Below are positions 36,360 through 47,109 of a stretch of 64,000 nucleotides of DNA, in pieces; within the stretch, counting starts at the first letter, position 1; each line of letters starts with the position of its first letter. The stretch is taken from positions 1 through 64,000 of the forward strand of contig JAKJHU010000652.1 of assembly GCA_022316685.1 (NCBI GenBank), in the 5' to 3' direction. Origin of the DNA: Progne subis subis. Its lineage: Eukaryota > Chordata > Aves > Passeriformes > Hirundinidae. The position numbers and the translations under genes are program-made. The notes under the pieces are model-generated. The model saw nothing but the letters and a program-made list of their open reading frames with translations, searched no databases and was not told the origin of the DNA.

Positions 36360-37323
36360 TAAAGCCGCTCATAAAGGGAAAGGGGCCCTGGCTCCCTTAC
36401 GAATACCTGATTCACACCTGAGTCCTGGGTCAAGGGTCCCAAATTCCTTGCCTCACTACTATCTAGTTGCATGCCTGTTCCTATAAGGTCCCAGACCCGA
36501 ACTAACCAGGCTGTATAAGCCTCACGTCCCCGTCGTGCAAGATCTTTTTGCAGATTACGGAGACTTTCATATGTCAGGGACTCAGTAATGATCTCAACCT
36601 CTGACTCCCCCGCGGGTTGTGAGGGCCCTCCTTCTTATCCTTGTTGCCTGGGTGCTCTGATTTCACCTTGTACTTCTTTGTTTCCACAGGGGCCACTGCT
36701 GCTGGCTGGGGTGCCCCTGTGGTTCAGCTGGAACCTGGACGGTTGTGACGTCTGTGGGTTCCGCTGCTGCACCATCAGACTCTCCTTTGTCGGGGCAGGG
36801 GGAGGGTTTCCCAGCAGCTGGGGCTAATGAGGCTACTACAGGGGCAAGGTACTCCCTCAGCATCTCACCTATCTCCTTCACCCAATCTGGGAGGTTTATT
36901 CCTGGGGCAGGCTGTGGGGCAGGGTCAGGCTGTGGGGCAGGCTCAGGCTGTGCGGCAGTATCCTTATTCTCTAGAGGAGGTATCAGGGTGGTTATCCAGG
37001 TCAGTCTCCTCTTATCTCTAAATGCTACACAGAACAGGCATACCAGCAACACCAGCCACTGTATGATGTCATTAACATTCAGAGATTTGAACCCTTCAAA
37101 GACTGGTTGGGGTAGGCCCAAAGAGCTGGGTGAAGGGTTGGGAAAAGGTTTCCCCTGGTGTCATTTCCTCACAGTATGTACCGTTCTTAAAATAACCCCA
37201 AAAACACACAGTCAGTGTATGGTAGCCCTGAATCCGTGTGCCTGCCTTCCAGAGAAAATTAAAAATCCACGATTTCCTCACTTCGTTTAACCCATATAGC
37301 AAACTGGATGACAGCCACAGCAA
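36360..37323 (-). pseudogene. Retroviral gag remnant, proline-rich, truncated
   Basis: This lies between the primer site and RT, where gag belongs. The frame from 37,121 to 36,663 starts MG (possible myristoylation), has a hydrophobic run IIQWLVLLVCLFCVAF at residues 19-34 and then a Pro/Gln/Ala repeat (QPDPAPQPAP type) from a tandem DNA repeat at 36,900-36,955. A following minus-strand frame (about 36,590-36,365) reads like the N-terminal part of a capsid domain (NLQKDLARRG, DLIGTGMQLD) and stops at about 36,360. It then runs into RT sequence with no protease between. The assignment as gag rests on position and composition. Confidence 0.6.
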
Positions 37324-37483
37324 CCTTAGTTACAGGGCCCACGTTTAGAAAAGGCCCTGCAAATGGGAGGAATACGGCCACCACCCACATGCCACCCGAA
37401 CCAGACAAAGGCAGACAACATGATATCCAGTACACAACAATGTAGGCACTTAAGAACTGTTATTCCTTTTTCTCTCAATGCCC

Positions 37484-37507
37484 CTCGAGCCCCACGAATG
37501 GGCGCCA
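37484..37507 (-). other. Primer binding site, tRNA-Lys(CUU)-like
   Basis: Just inside the 5' LTR the minus strand reads TGGCGCCCATTCGTGGGGCT. This matches the tRNA-Lys-CUU 3' end complement apart from a small change in the middle (ATTC for AAC). It supports ERV-K-style priming. Confidence 0.7.
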
Positions 37508-37513
37508 AAATTC

Positions 37514-38186
37514 TGTCTCGGTTTGAAAAAGACAGTTGTCTGCTAAGGGTAGGCAGCCTCTCCAGGAAAATGAGGAATTTAAATCCTTCCCTCCGTGTTA
37601 TTATAATTTGGAAGATTAAAAGAGAAACTTTTCGGTCAGAGCTATGGGGAAAAGGAATAACAGTCCTTTACTAGTAAATATAACAGGACAGACAAACAAC
37701 AACAGCACTTATATAACAGTAAAACAGAACCAAGAACCCCGAGGGCAAACGGTGGCAAAGTCCGTCGCTGATGGCTGCAAGCTGGAAGCGATGGATCTGT
37801 CCTCAGCAGGCAGGCAGGGGGGTGCCCTGGCAGATGGAGTGGGCAGTGCCGGAGAACCCGCCGCGGTTGGATCCCGGGCCGACCCGAAATCCAGCAGGGC
37901 AGCGAAGAAACTCCGAATTCCTGGGCACTCCAACAGATGATATAATTCCCAGGACCAGACTCCTCCGCTAGCTGTGGACTCCAGGCAGCTACCCGTAGTC
38001 CGACCGTCCTCCCCGGGAAGACCGAGAGAAGTGAGCCCACTCCTTAGTTCTCCTGGGAGCCTCCTCCCTCCCCCAAAACCAAGTGATCAACTTCTTTTGT
38101 CAGGTAAGCACCGCTTAACTACCCCTACTTAAAAATCTAGCAACTCAAGGGGGGGAAAATTCTACAGGAGAACTTAACCCTCAACA
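37514..38186 (-). repeat. 5' LTR of the ERV
   Basis: 673 bases, direct repeat of 33,259-33,941, on the primer-site side of the element. The coding-strand start is TGTTGAGGG at 38,186. No perfect AATAAA was found in either LTR. Confidence 0.88.
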
Positions 38187-40030
38187 TATACTATCAAAAT
38201 ATTATTACAACATTAACAATCAATACAACATAACACATATAGTAAATATCTTGAATAGAGCCATATAATATGCACTTTTCACAATGCCCCAAGGCTGTCA
38301 GTGTTGAAGAGACATTTGGACACTGCCCTTAATGACTGCTTTCACTTTTGGTCAGCCCTGGAGGGCTCAGGCACTTGGACCAGACCATCATTCTGCTCTG
38401 AACTGCAGATCATTCCCAACGGGACTATCCTGGTCTGGTCTATCCCATTCCATAGTCATACCTGTACATGGATCCCTGCAGCAGCTGTGCTCAGACACTC
38501 TGCCAACAACATTCTCCTTGGTTCTGCAGTGTCACAGGGACCCTTTGATCCATGAGGTTCTGTAGTGTCACCACGGTCTCTTTGGTTCCACAAGGCCTTG
38601 CTGTGCCACAATGGCCCTTGGTTCCATGAGGTTCTGTACTGTCAACAGGAATCTCCTTGGTTCCACAGTGTCATAATGGACCCTTGGTTCCATGAAGTGC
38701 CTGGCCTCCCACATCCTCTCAGAGACCCTTTTCCCCCTCACAATCCCTCACAGCCCCTCAAGGTCCCTCACAGCCCCTCACAGCCCCAGGCACGGGGCTC
38801 CTCCCAAAGGAGAAGGGGTCGGGCCCTGCTTGTTCTCCTTTGATTTCGGTCCCTTCACAGCCATGAGTAAAGAAAGGCTGAAATGGAGCCTTTCCCCAGC
38901 GTTCCCCTCGGGGTTCATTGCGGCTGAAGCTGTGTGCTGGCGCTGGCCCCAGCGCGAACATCCCTGCAGCCGCCCAGGCCTTTGCTGTCCCCCCGTGTCC
39001 CATTCCCTGTGCCCGAGTCCTGCCCGGCTCTGGCAGCAGCAGGAGCCGCAGCGCAGCGGGCGCCGGCCCGGCCCAGCCGGGGCTCCCGGGCAGGAGCAGC
39101 AGCAGCGCCGGCCCCTTCCCGCCTGCTCCTGCCTCGGCTTCCCAGGGGATTTTCCAGCTGAATTCTGGAGTAGAGCGACAATCACCCACAAACAGCCCTG
39201 ATTCCTCCGGGCCCGGCTGTGCAGCCCTGAGCCAGCCTCCAGAGAAAGAAAGGATCGAGTTCCAGCGCTGTTTTCAGCACTGTTTTACTCACCCTGAGGT
39301 GACAGCAGGAGGCTTCTGCTGCCTTTGACTTGGGAATTGTAGATCATGACTGCTGTTGCCCCTCTTCTGCTTGCCACTTGAATTTTATCTGTAAAACTGC
39401 AATTTTTTCATTGGTGCCACCCAGAGTGCCTTTGTGATGGGGAACTCTGGCATCATGAGTAGCAGATCTCCAAATGTTCACAGGTCCCTGAGCTCAAAGT
39501 TGAGGAGAATTAAAGACACACAGGCCACATTTGAAGTGCTCAAACACAGCCCTGTTGCTGTTGCTGCTGAAATAGAATCAACTCACAGAGGTCATCACAG
39601 AATTTGCCTCTGGAGTGAAAAATAAAATGAAAAAATCCACCAGAAGAGGAAAAAAAAATGAGAACTTCTCAACTCGCTTCATCGTTGCTTCCGAGCAGCA
39701 GCACAAAGTGGAGATGCCCAGAGGTATTTCCAGCTGCTGCTGATCCCAGCTGGAGCCCAGCCTGCTGCCCAGTCCCAGCAGAACCTGAGCCCAGCCCGGG
39801 GAGCTCCCGCAGTGTCGGGAGCTCAGCGCACGCGGGGCCAGGCCCAGAGCCCCGGGCACGGCCGCCGATTGCGGGGCAGCGGCACAGGCGGAATGTCCTG
39901 CGGCCCAAACCTCCTGCTCCTGACACACAGTGCCTGTTACCCTGATTTTTCTGAGTTTTTAAAGCCTTTTGAAATAGAGTTAGATCTTTTAGTTACTGTA
40001 GAATATTAGAGCAGTTTTTCTACCTTTTCC
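38187..40030. other. No gene seen; 42-bp repeat remnant and CpG-rich stretch
   Basis: The stretch 38,187-38,290 is AT-rich. At 38,515-38,700 there are about four degenerate units of the 42-bp family in plus orientation. The stretch 38,930-39,140 is CpG-rich and could be a former promoter or CpG island, with a smaller CpG-rich patch at 39,790-39,900. Frames here overlap on both strands (up to 169 codons) without domains. Confidence 0.5.
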
Positions 40031-40036
40031 CACAGA

Positions 40037-40309
40037 TGTAACATAAACAAATTCTTTGTTTTTCAATCCTGTCCTTTGTTTGCTTATTTCTAACCTGAAA
40101 ACAGCTGTAACTGACAATTGTTCTGGCCACTGAGGCTGAGAGGTGGAAACCCCAAAAAGCCAATCTTCTGCTAGACCTAGAAATGTATAAAAAGTAAGAA
40201 ATAAACCAAGGGATTTCTTCTCTCCGCTCTCTCGGATGTGAGCTGGATTGGAAGGACCTCTGCGAAAATCTCTTTTCTGCGTGTGACTGCTTTGTGTGTC
40301 TCAGTGACA
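40037..40309 (+). mobile_element. Possible short solo LTR
   Basis: TGT...ACA ends enclose a TATA box (TATAAAAAG, 40,186-40,194) and an AATAAA (40,200-40,205) with no coding sequence. The TATA-to-polyadenylation-signal distance is unusually short and no target duplication is visible, so this may be an ordinary A/T-rich coincidence. Confidence 0.3.
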
Positions 40310-40881
40310 AGTGCCCATCATTCTCCCTCTCCTCCTCCTCCTCCTCTCCCAGCACAGCACAAATTCCAGCTCAGAGGAGGCTTCCCAAGACAGGGCTCAG
40401 GCTTCTTTTTCAGCCTGAGTGTTCCTGCAGAGGAACAGGGCATCTTTCAGGCAGTTCCACAAGCTCAGAGTTCTTATTTCATGGGAAATCTGAGATGCAA
40501 ATGGCCTTGTTAGGAAGGACAAAAGCTGCGGGAATGGATTGGAAATGACTTGGACAAAATGACCCTTCTTACAGACCAAGTTCACCAAGTCATTCCCTGC
40601 ATTTCTCCTTTTCAGATTCCTTATGTCATTTGCTCTGAGAGCTTGTTCTGCTGCTTCCAATGAACTGATTGTACTCTTGATTTATATAAGTGCATGAGAT
40701 GTAGAAGCATCTAAACTGAAGACAGAAACAAATTCCCTCTTTCAGCTCATTTTCATGTTCTGGATCACTTTGAAGATGTCCATGGGGTGTTGGAATGATT
40801 ATCACACAACTCTCCACTTCTGGCTGCAGGCTCTGGAGATTCTTTCTCTGCATTCAGCCAGGCTTGTACTCCCTACAAATG
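40310..40881. other. No gene seen
   Basis: Unremarkable sequence with a short CTC repeat at 40,330-40,352. No domain-bearing frame or recognised repeat up to the CR1 end at 40,882. Confidence 0.5.
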
Positions 40882-43415
40882 ACAGAATCATGGAATCACT
40901 ATGTTGGAAGAGATCTTCAAGATCATCGAGTCCAACCCATGCCCTAACACCTCAACAAAACCATGGCACCAAGTGTAACATCCAAACTTTTTTCAAACAC
41001 CTGCAGGGATGGTGATGCCACCACCTCCCCGGGCAGATCATTCCAATACTTTATCACACCTTTTTCCTAATATCCAACCTGTATTTCCCTTGACACAGCT
41101 TCAGACTTTGTCCTCTCATTTTGTCAGTTGCTGCCTGGAGAAAGAGACCAATCCCCACCTGACTGCAACCACCCTTCAGGAAGTTGTATAGAGTGAGAAG
41201 GTCACCTCTGAGTCTCCTCCAGGAAAACCAACAAGAGCTCCCTCAGCTGTTCCTCACAGGACTTCTGTTCCAAGTCCTTCACCAGCCTTGTTGCCCTCCT
41301 CTGGATGCACTCAAGCATCTCAACGTCCTCCTAAACTGAGGGGCCAGAACTGGACACAGCACTCCAGGTGGTGGCCTCACCAGTGCCAAGTAGAGGGGAA
41401 GAATGACCTCCCTGCTCCTGCTGGCCACACCATTCCTGATCCAGGCCAGGTGCCATTGGCCTTCTTGGCCACCTGGGCACACTGCTGGCTCATGTCCAGC
41501 CTGCTGTCCATCAGTGCCCCAGGGCGCTTTCTGCCTGGGCACTGTCCAGCCACACCGAGCCCAGACTACAACATTGCAGGGGGTTATTGTGCCCAAAATG
41601 CAGGGACTCAGCACTTAGACTTATTAAACTTCATCTTATTGGACTCTGCCCACCCATCCAACTGTCCCAGGTCTCAGTGCAGAGCCTCCTACCTTCCAAC
41701 AGATCTACACACGCTCCCAGCTTGGTGTCATCTGCAAATTTGCTAAGGAAAGACTCATTACCTCATCCATGTCGTCAATAAAAATCCTGAACAGAGCTGG
41801 CCCCAGCACAGACCCCTGAGGAACACCACTGGTGACTGGCTGCCAGCTGCATGCAGCACCGTTCCCCACCACTCTCTGGGCCCGGCCATGCAGCCAGTTC
41901 TTAACCCAGCAAAGAGTGCTCCTGTCCAAGCCGTGGGCTGCCAGCTTTTCCAGGAGTGTGCTGTGGGAGACAGTGTCAAAGGCCTTGCTGAAGTCCAAAT
42001 ACACAACATCCACAGCATTCCCACATCCACCAGGTGGGTCACCTGGTCATAAAAGGAGAGCAGGCTGGTCAAACACGACCTACCCCTCCTAAACCCATGC
42101 TGGCTGGGTCTGATACCCTGGCCATCCTGTAGGTGCTGTGTGATGACACTCAATATAAACTGCTCCATGACCTTACCGGGTACTGAGGTCAGGCTAACTG
42201 GCCTCTAATTACTGGGATCCTCCTTCCCAACCTTCTTGTGAATGGTGCCACATTGGCCAGATTCCTGTCATCTGGAACCTCACCAGTGAGCCAGGGCTGT
42301 TGGTAAATGATGGAGAGCAGCTTTGCAGGCTCATCTGCCAGCTCCCTCATCACCTTGGGATGGATCCCATCTGGGCCCATAGATTTCTGAACATCCAAGC
42401 ACCTCAGCAGTTCTCTGACTGCCTCCTCCTGGAGAACAGGGGGACCATTCTGCTCCCTGACACCATCTACCAGCCCAGGAGGGCAGTTGTTCTGGGGACA
42501 AGCCATCTTCCCACTAAAGACTGAGGAAAAGAAGGCATCAAGCACTTCTGCCTTCTCCTCATCTGCAGTTAATGAGTTCCCTCCCACATCCAGCAGAGAA
42601 CAAAGGTTGGTCTTATCCTTCCTTTTGCCTCTAATATATTTGTAAAAACATTTTTTATTATCCTTTACAAAAGCTGTCAAATTAAGTTTGAACTGAGCTT
42701 TGGCCACCCTACTGTTTTTCCTACATGCCCTAGCAACTCTCTTAAATACCTCCTGAGAGACCTGACCCTCCTTCCAAAGATGGTACATCCTCTTTTTATT
42801 CCTAAGTTCTTTCAAAACCCTGTTGCCCATCCAGGATGGACATTTGCCTCGTCAGCTCATCTTTCAGCACACAGTCTGTTCCTCTGCACTCAAGATCTCT
42901 GCTTTGAAGCACGCCCACCCTTCCTGGACTCCTTTGTTTTGAAAGGCTGCTTCCAAGGAACTCTCTGAATAAGTCTCCTAAATAGGCCAAAGTCTGCCAT
43001 TCTGAAGCTTAGTGTGAAAGTCTTATTGAAGTTCCTCCTGCTTTCACCAAATATCAAGAACTCTCTCATTTCTTGATCACTGTGCCCCAAGCATCCTCCA
43101 ACCACCACATCTCCCACCTGTCCTTCTCTATTTGCAAACAACAGGTCTAACACAGTCCATCCCCTGGTGGGCTCACACCAGCTGTGACAACAGGTTGTTC
43201 TCCATACACTCCAAAACCTTCCTGGACTGCCTCTTTGCTGCTGTATGGAGATCCCAGCAGATGTCTGGTAGGTTGAAGTCACCTACAAGAACAGGGGCTG
43301 GTGATCCTGAAACATTCTCCAGCTTCTTATAGAATAAGTTGTCCAGCTCTTCTTCTTCCTGCTTGGGTGGACGATAACAGACTCCCAGTAGGTACCACCG
43401 GTACCCTGTCCTGTT
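40882..43415 (-). mobile_element. CR1 LINE with endonuclease and RT remnants
   Basis: This is the longest CR1 in the window, minus strand, 3' end at 40,882 (CAGAATCATGGAATCA type repeat). Endonuclease C-terminal pieces lie at 43,280-42,890 (DLLFANREGQVGDVVVGG). The pre-RT region at 42,830-42,190 is open for 213 codons (KSMGPDGIHPKVMREL). RT core is at 42,013-41,705 with [15 protein letters not shown] and [14 protein letters not shown], followed by a decayed FIDDMDE segment. The RT active-site box has degenerated and frames change between pieces, so it is inactive. It looks younger than the two arm CR1s. Confidence 0.88.
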
Positions 43416-44388
43416 TTCTTAGGGGAGAACAGTAACAATGAAAACCTTACCAATGGCACAACTCCCCAGTCCACAAGGAAAAGAAAGAACAAGTTGTCAG
43501 GTTTATCAAATATTTGTCCTGCTTTGCTGCAAGACTCCTGCGGCATGCACAGTGTGGAAAGCCAAGGGAAGCTGCCGTTGCTGCCACATCTTGTGCCAGA
43601 AGCTCCACCCTGTTCTGCAGGAAGGTTTCTCGGAAAGAGCAAACGGGATTGTGGAGCAGATTCTAGGGAAACTGAAAGAACTTTTAAGAAATGAAATGAA
43701 AATGGAAAGAAAAAATGCAAGATGTTTTTCTCTATTTATTTCTATGCTCCCCTTTTCCATCTTGCACTACTTCTCCATCCCATCAATTCCAAATGGATCT
43801 CACCTTGAAGATCCATGAGTTGGCAAATTTCAGACACTGTAAAATACCATGAGCTACATCCAGTTTGCCTTCCCCTGTTTTTCTTGGAAAGCAATGCTGG
43901 AGACACAGGTGCAGTGCTTGGGTCAGGTACAAATTGTGCATTCAGGGAATGTGCTCTGACAGTGTCTGACCCTCAGCAGGGACAATGCACAGCAGCAGCC
44001 AAGGGGATTCCTGTGCCACCGTGCAGGAGTCGACTCTGGGTCTTGGTTCAACACTGCAAAGTTCCCGTGTCTGGACAGGCTCAGGGGCTGCCCCCGGGGA
44101 GCGCAGGGCTTGGCGCGGGGCTGAGCGGGCAACGGACAAACGGACACGGGGAAAAACGGCCCCAGGGCTTCAGTTGCAGCAGCGGCAGCAGCAGCAGCAG
44201 CAGCGGCAGCAGCAGTGGCAGAAGCATCGGCATAAGCCAAAGAAGTGGTTTTATTGACTCCCTCCCGCTTCTTCTCTCGCTCTCCCTCAGTCCTACACAC
44301 TCTCCCGCAGTCCCGCACACTCTCCCGGTCTCCCTTTCCCGGTGTCCCCCTCCTCTCCCAGTCTCCCTCTCCCCTGCCGGGCCGGGCC
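43416..44388. other. Kinase 5' flank; CAG/CGG repeat and pyrimidine-rich leader
   Basis: The stretch 43,416-43,900 is AT-moderate with no accepted gene. At 44,176-44,225 is an imperfect CAG/CGG triplet run. The stretch 44,255-44,378 is strongly pyrimidine-rich (CTCTCCC phrases). GC and CpG content rise toward 44,390, consistent with a CpG-island promoter for the kinase gene. No TATA box is evident. Confidence 0.5.
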
Positions 44389-46876
44389 ATGCCCCCAGCC
44401 CGCCCCCGGCCCCACACGGGGCTGCCCCGTCCCCGCCCCTGGGGGTCCTGCCGCGGTCTCCCCTCCGCCCGGCTCTGGCCGTACTGGCGGTGGCGATGCT
44501 GGGCGGGCATCAGTGCCTGGAGCCAAGGGGGCATCACTGCCCTTTGGCGGCACCTGAGCCATGCTCGGCCCCGGCCCCCGCCCCGGCCCCGGTCCCGGCT
44601 CCTCCCGGGCCCCGCAGAGGACACACGCGGTGCAGCCGCTCCCGCCGCCTCCGCTGTGGCTTCCCCAGCCCGAGCTCCGCCGCTCGGCAGCGCGGCCGCC
44701 GGCCCCGAGCCGCCGCTGTCCCGTCCCCAGGAGCGAACGCCTGGGGATGCCCGGCCCGGGGCGGTTGAGGGGCGCTCGGGGGCCGTTCCTGGCCCCGGGC
44801 CGAGCGCTGACAGCCGCGTCTCGCCGGCAGGGAAGGCGCAGCACGGCCTCAAGGAGCAGTACCGAGTGGGGTCGCTCCTGGGGCGCGGCGGCTTTGGCAG
44901 CGTCTTTGCGGCGACACGGCTCTCGGACGGCGCCCCGGTGAGCGGCGGGGCCGGCGGCGGGCGCAGGAGATGGAGGATGGGGCTGGGCAGGGCGGGTGCT
45001 GAGCTCATCCCGCTGCTCCCCTTGGTTTGCAGGTGGCCATCAAAAGGGTGCCACGGAACCGCGTCCGGCACTGGGACCAGCTGGTGAGTGAGCGGGGCCA
45101 GCGGGAGAAGCCGGGGCGTGCTGGGCGGGGATGAGCCGAGGCCCGGCAGGATGGAAGCCCCAAGGATGCCTTGAGGGAGAGCGGGCGTGAGGCCAGCGCA
45201 GGGTGCAGAGCATCCCGGGCTGGGTGAGGGCTTCCCCAGCCCTGGCACGGCATCAGCCCCACTGACGGCATCGTGCTCCTCCCGCAGCCCAATGGCACCA
45301 GCGCACCACTGGAGATCGTGCTGCTGCACAAGGTCTCCACTGGCTTCCCTGGTGTCGCCCAGCTGCTGGAGTGGCTTGAGCTCCCCAACGACATCATCAT
45401 GGTGCTGGAGCGCCCGGAACGATGTCAGGACCTCCGGCATTTCATTCGGGCACGGGGGTTCCTGTCGGAGGAGGTGGCATGGGAGCTGTTCCGCCAGGTG
45501 CTGGAGGCCGTGCAGCACTGCACCAGCTGTGGGGTCCTGCACAGGGACATCAAACCAGAGAACATCCTGGTTGACTTGGCCACCGGGCAGGCCAAACTGA
45601 TTGACTTCGGCTGTGGCACCTACCTGCAGGACATGGCCTACATTCACGTTGCAGGTGAGCCCACAAAAGGGTGTGCTCCCAGTTCTGGACATCTCCTGGC
45701 CCAACATCTCATGACCCGACCTGCGTGTGGCAGCAGGTATTCTCCCTTTTGCTGCCAGTCATGGCATTGAGTCTTCAGCCAAGTTGCTTTTGAGCAGGGG
45801 CAGGTGGGGGTCAGCTTCCAGCCGTGCTGGCAGCCTTTTCCAGCCACTCTGCCCAGGACTGGGGGTGGGATTGGGGCAGCCAGCCTGACAGAAACACCCG
45901 TGTGTGGGGGTGGCAGAGACGGGTGGAGCCAGAACCTGTGCAGCAGCCAGTTTGGTGTGCAGGTGAGAAAGGGCTTGGACTGCTCCAGTTGCCTGGTTTG
46001 CCTTGGCTTCAGAATGTTTTTGGGGCAACGCAGGCAGGGAGGGATGAAGGCATGGTTTTTTCCCCAGCAGTGAATGGGATTTTCCTTGTCATGGTTGGGC
46101 ATTGCCAGAACTTAAACTGCCCTCTTCCAACACCAGTGGCTTCTTTTCCAGCCCCAAGGTGTCCACAAGTGCTGGTGAGAGGGCAGCAGGTCACACCACA
46201 TGCCACTGGGGCAGCCAGTGCCACTGCGTATGCCCAAGGATGCTGGGGCCAGGCTCTGGGAGCAGCAGCATCCCCCTGATGAGCTCCATCTGTATTCCAT
46301 AGGAACACCGTCATACAGTCCCCCGGAATGGACCCAGTTCGGCTGGTACTACGGCAAGCCAGCTACCATCTGGTCCCTGGGCATCCTGCTGCACCAGATG
46401 GTCTGCGGGGAGCACCCTTTCAGGAGGGGCCAGAACATCAGCTGGGACCATCAGCTCTCACTGCCACAACGGCTCTCTCAAGGTGGATCCTCATCTCTGG
46501 GCACGGGGGCAATACCAGTGCTGGGAGACAGCAGCGGGCTGGTGAGCATCCTGCTCTGGCAGCTGCTGAGGAGGTGGCACATGTCCTGCTCTCCTGCTCT
46601 CCCTCCAAAACAGGGAATTGATGGGAAAGTTTAGGCCCAGCTCTGAGCACATCCAGCATGGCCTGGGCATGGCAATAGTGGGGCAAAGCAGACAGGAACC
46701 TTCTCCAGCTGACCGGCGGTTTCTGGTTTCTCTCCCCAGAGTGCCAAGATCTGATCAGGAGGTGCTTACCCATGCCAGACGTGGACAGGCCTTCATTAGA
46801 AGACTCATCCATGATCCTTGGATGCAGGATATTCATCAGCTGTAGAAGAAGGGAGAGAGCCACAGGCACCCTTTGA
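44389..46876 (+). CDS. PIM1-like: Pim-family Ser/Thr kinase (pim-1-like), five exons, frameshift in last exon
   Basis: Constitutively active cytosolic/nuclear Ser/Thr kinase of the CAMK-like Pim group. Exons are 44,389-44,937, 45,033-45,083, 45,288-45,654, 46,303-46,482 and 46,740 to the end, all with GT/AG borders and matching phase. Without the frameshift the product would be about 417 residues. Residues 1-150 are Pro/Arg/Ala-rich. The kinase domain has the glycine loop GRGGFGSV (165-172), VAIK lysine (187), helix-C Glu (209), Pim hallmark hinge ERPE (241-244), HRDIKPEN (285-292), DFG (306-308) and SPPE activation end. In exon 5 one base is missing near 46,803. The frame ending DPWMQDIH, typical of the family, is lost and the read frame runs to TGA at 46,874-46,876 instead of TAG at 46,843-46,845. 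The catalytic core is intact, so the gene may be functional or the gap a read error. I chose the ATG at 44,389 because it opens the family-like N-terminus; 44,245 is an in-frame alternative. Confidence 0.85.
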
Positions 46877-47109
46877 TGCAGGGCCCTGGTAAGTAACAAC
46901 TGCACACATGCCTTGGCAATCAGAAGCAAAGAAACCCAGACTTTTTTCTGCTGCCTGTGCCACTGCACAGGGGCCCTCAGATGGGAGCACGCAGCCATTG
47001 TGCTGGAGCTGAGCGTGTCTGCCCAGCACTGGTGGCTGCCATCCCAGCTGGTTTGGCTTGTCCTGGTTCACTGACAGCTGGGGCCCTGGGCAGAACACTG
47101 AGAGCCTGG

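Larger units (their letters stand above)
33259..38186 (-). mobile_element. Endogenous retrovirus, internally deleted, LTR-bounded
   Basis: Two direct LTRs (33,259-33,941 and 37,514-38,186) enclose only about 3.6 kb. On the minus strand the order is 5' LTR, Lys-type primer site, short gag region, RT, RNase H, integrase, polypurine tract, 3' LTR. Protease, most of gag, the N-terminal part of RT and env are missing. Flanking bases (GGTAAG before 33,259 and TATACT after 38,186) show no target-site duplication, and the flanks are unlike each other (CR1 on the left, AT-rich on the right). The element therefore recombined or its flank was rearranged after insertion. Confidence 0.9.

Noticed and set aside
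43438..43818. Possible integrase-like fragment upstream of the kinase gene
   Set aside because: A short stretch (ERANGIVEQILGKLKELL) vaguely recalls a retroviral integrase end, but there is no catalytic motif and no neighbouring retroviral sequence.
43923..45707. A 594-codon open frame antisense to the kinase gene
   Set aside because: It spans kinase exons and introns in CpG/GC-rich sequence, shows no domain and begins inside a CDS. High GC removes stop codons by chance.
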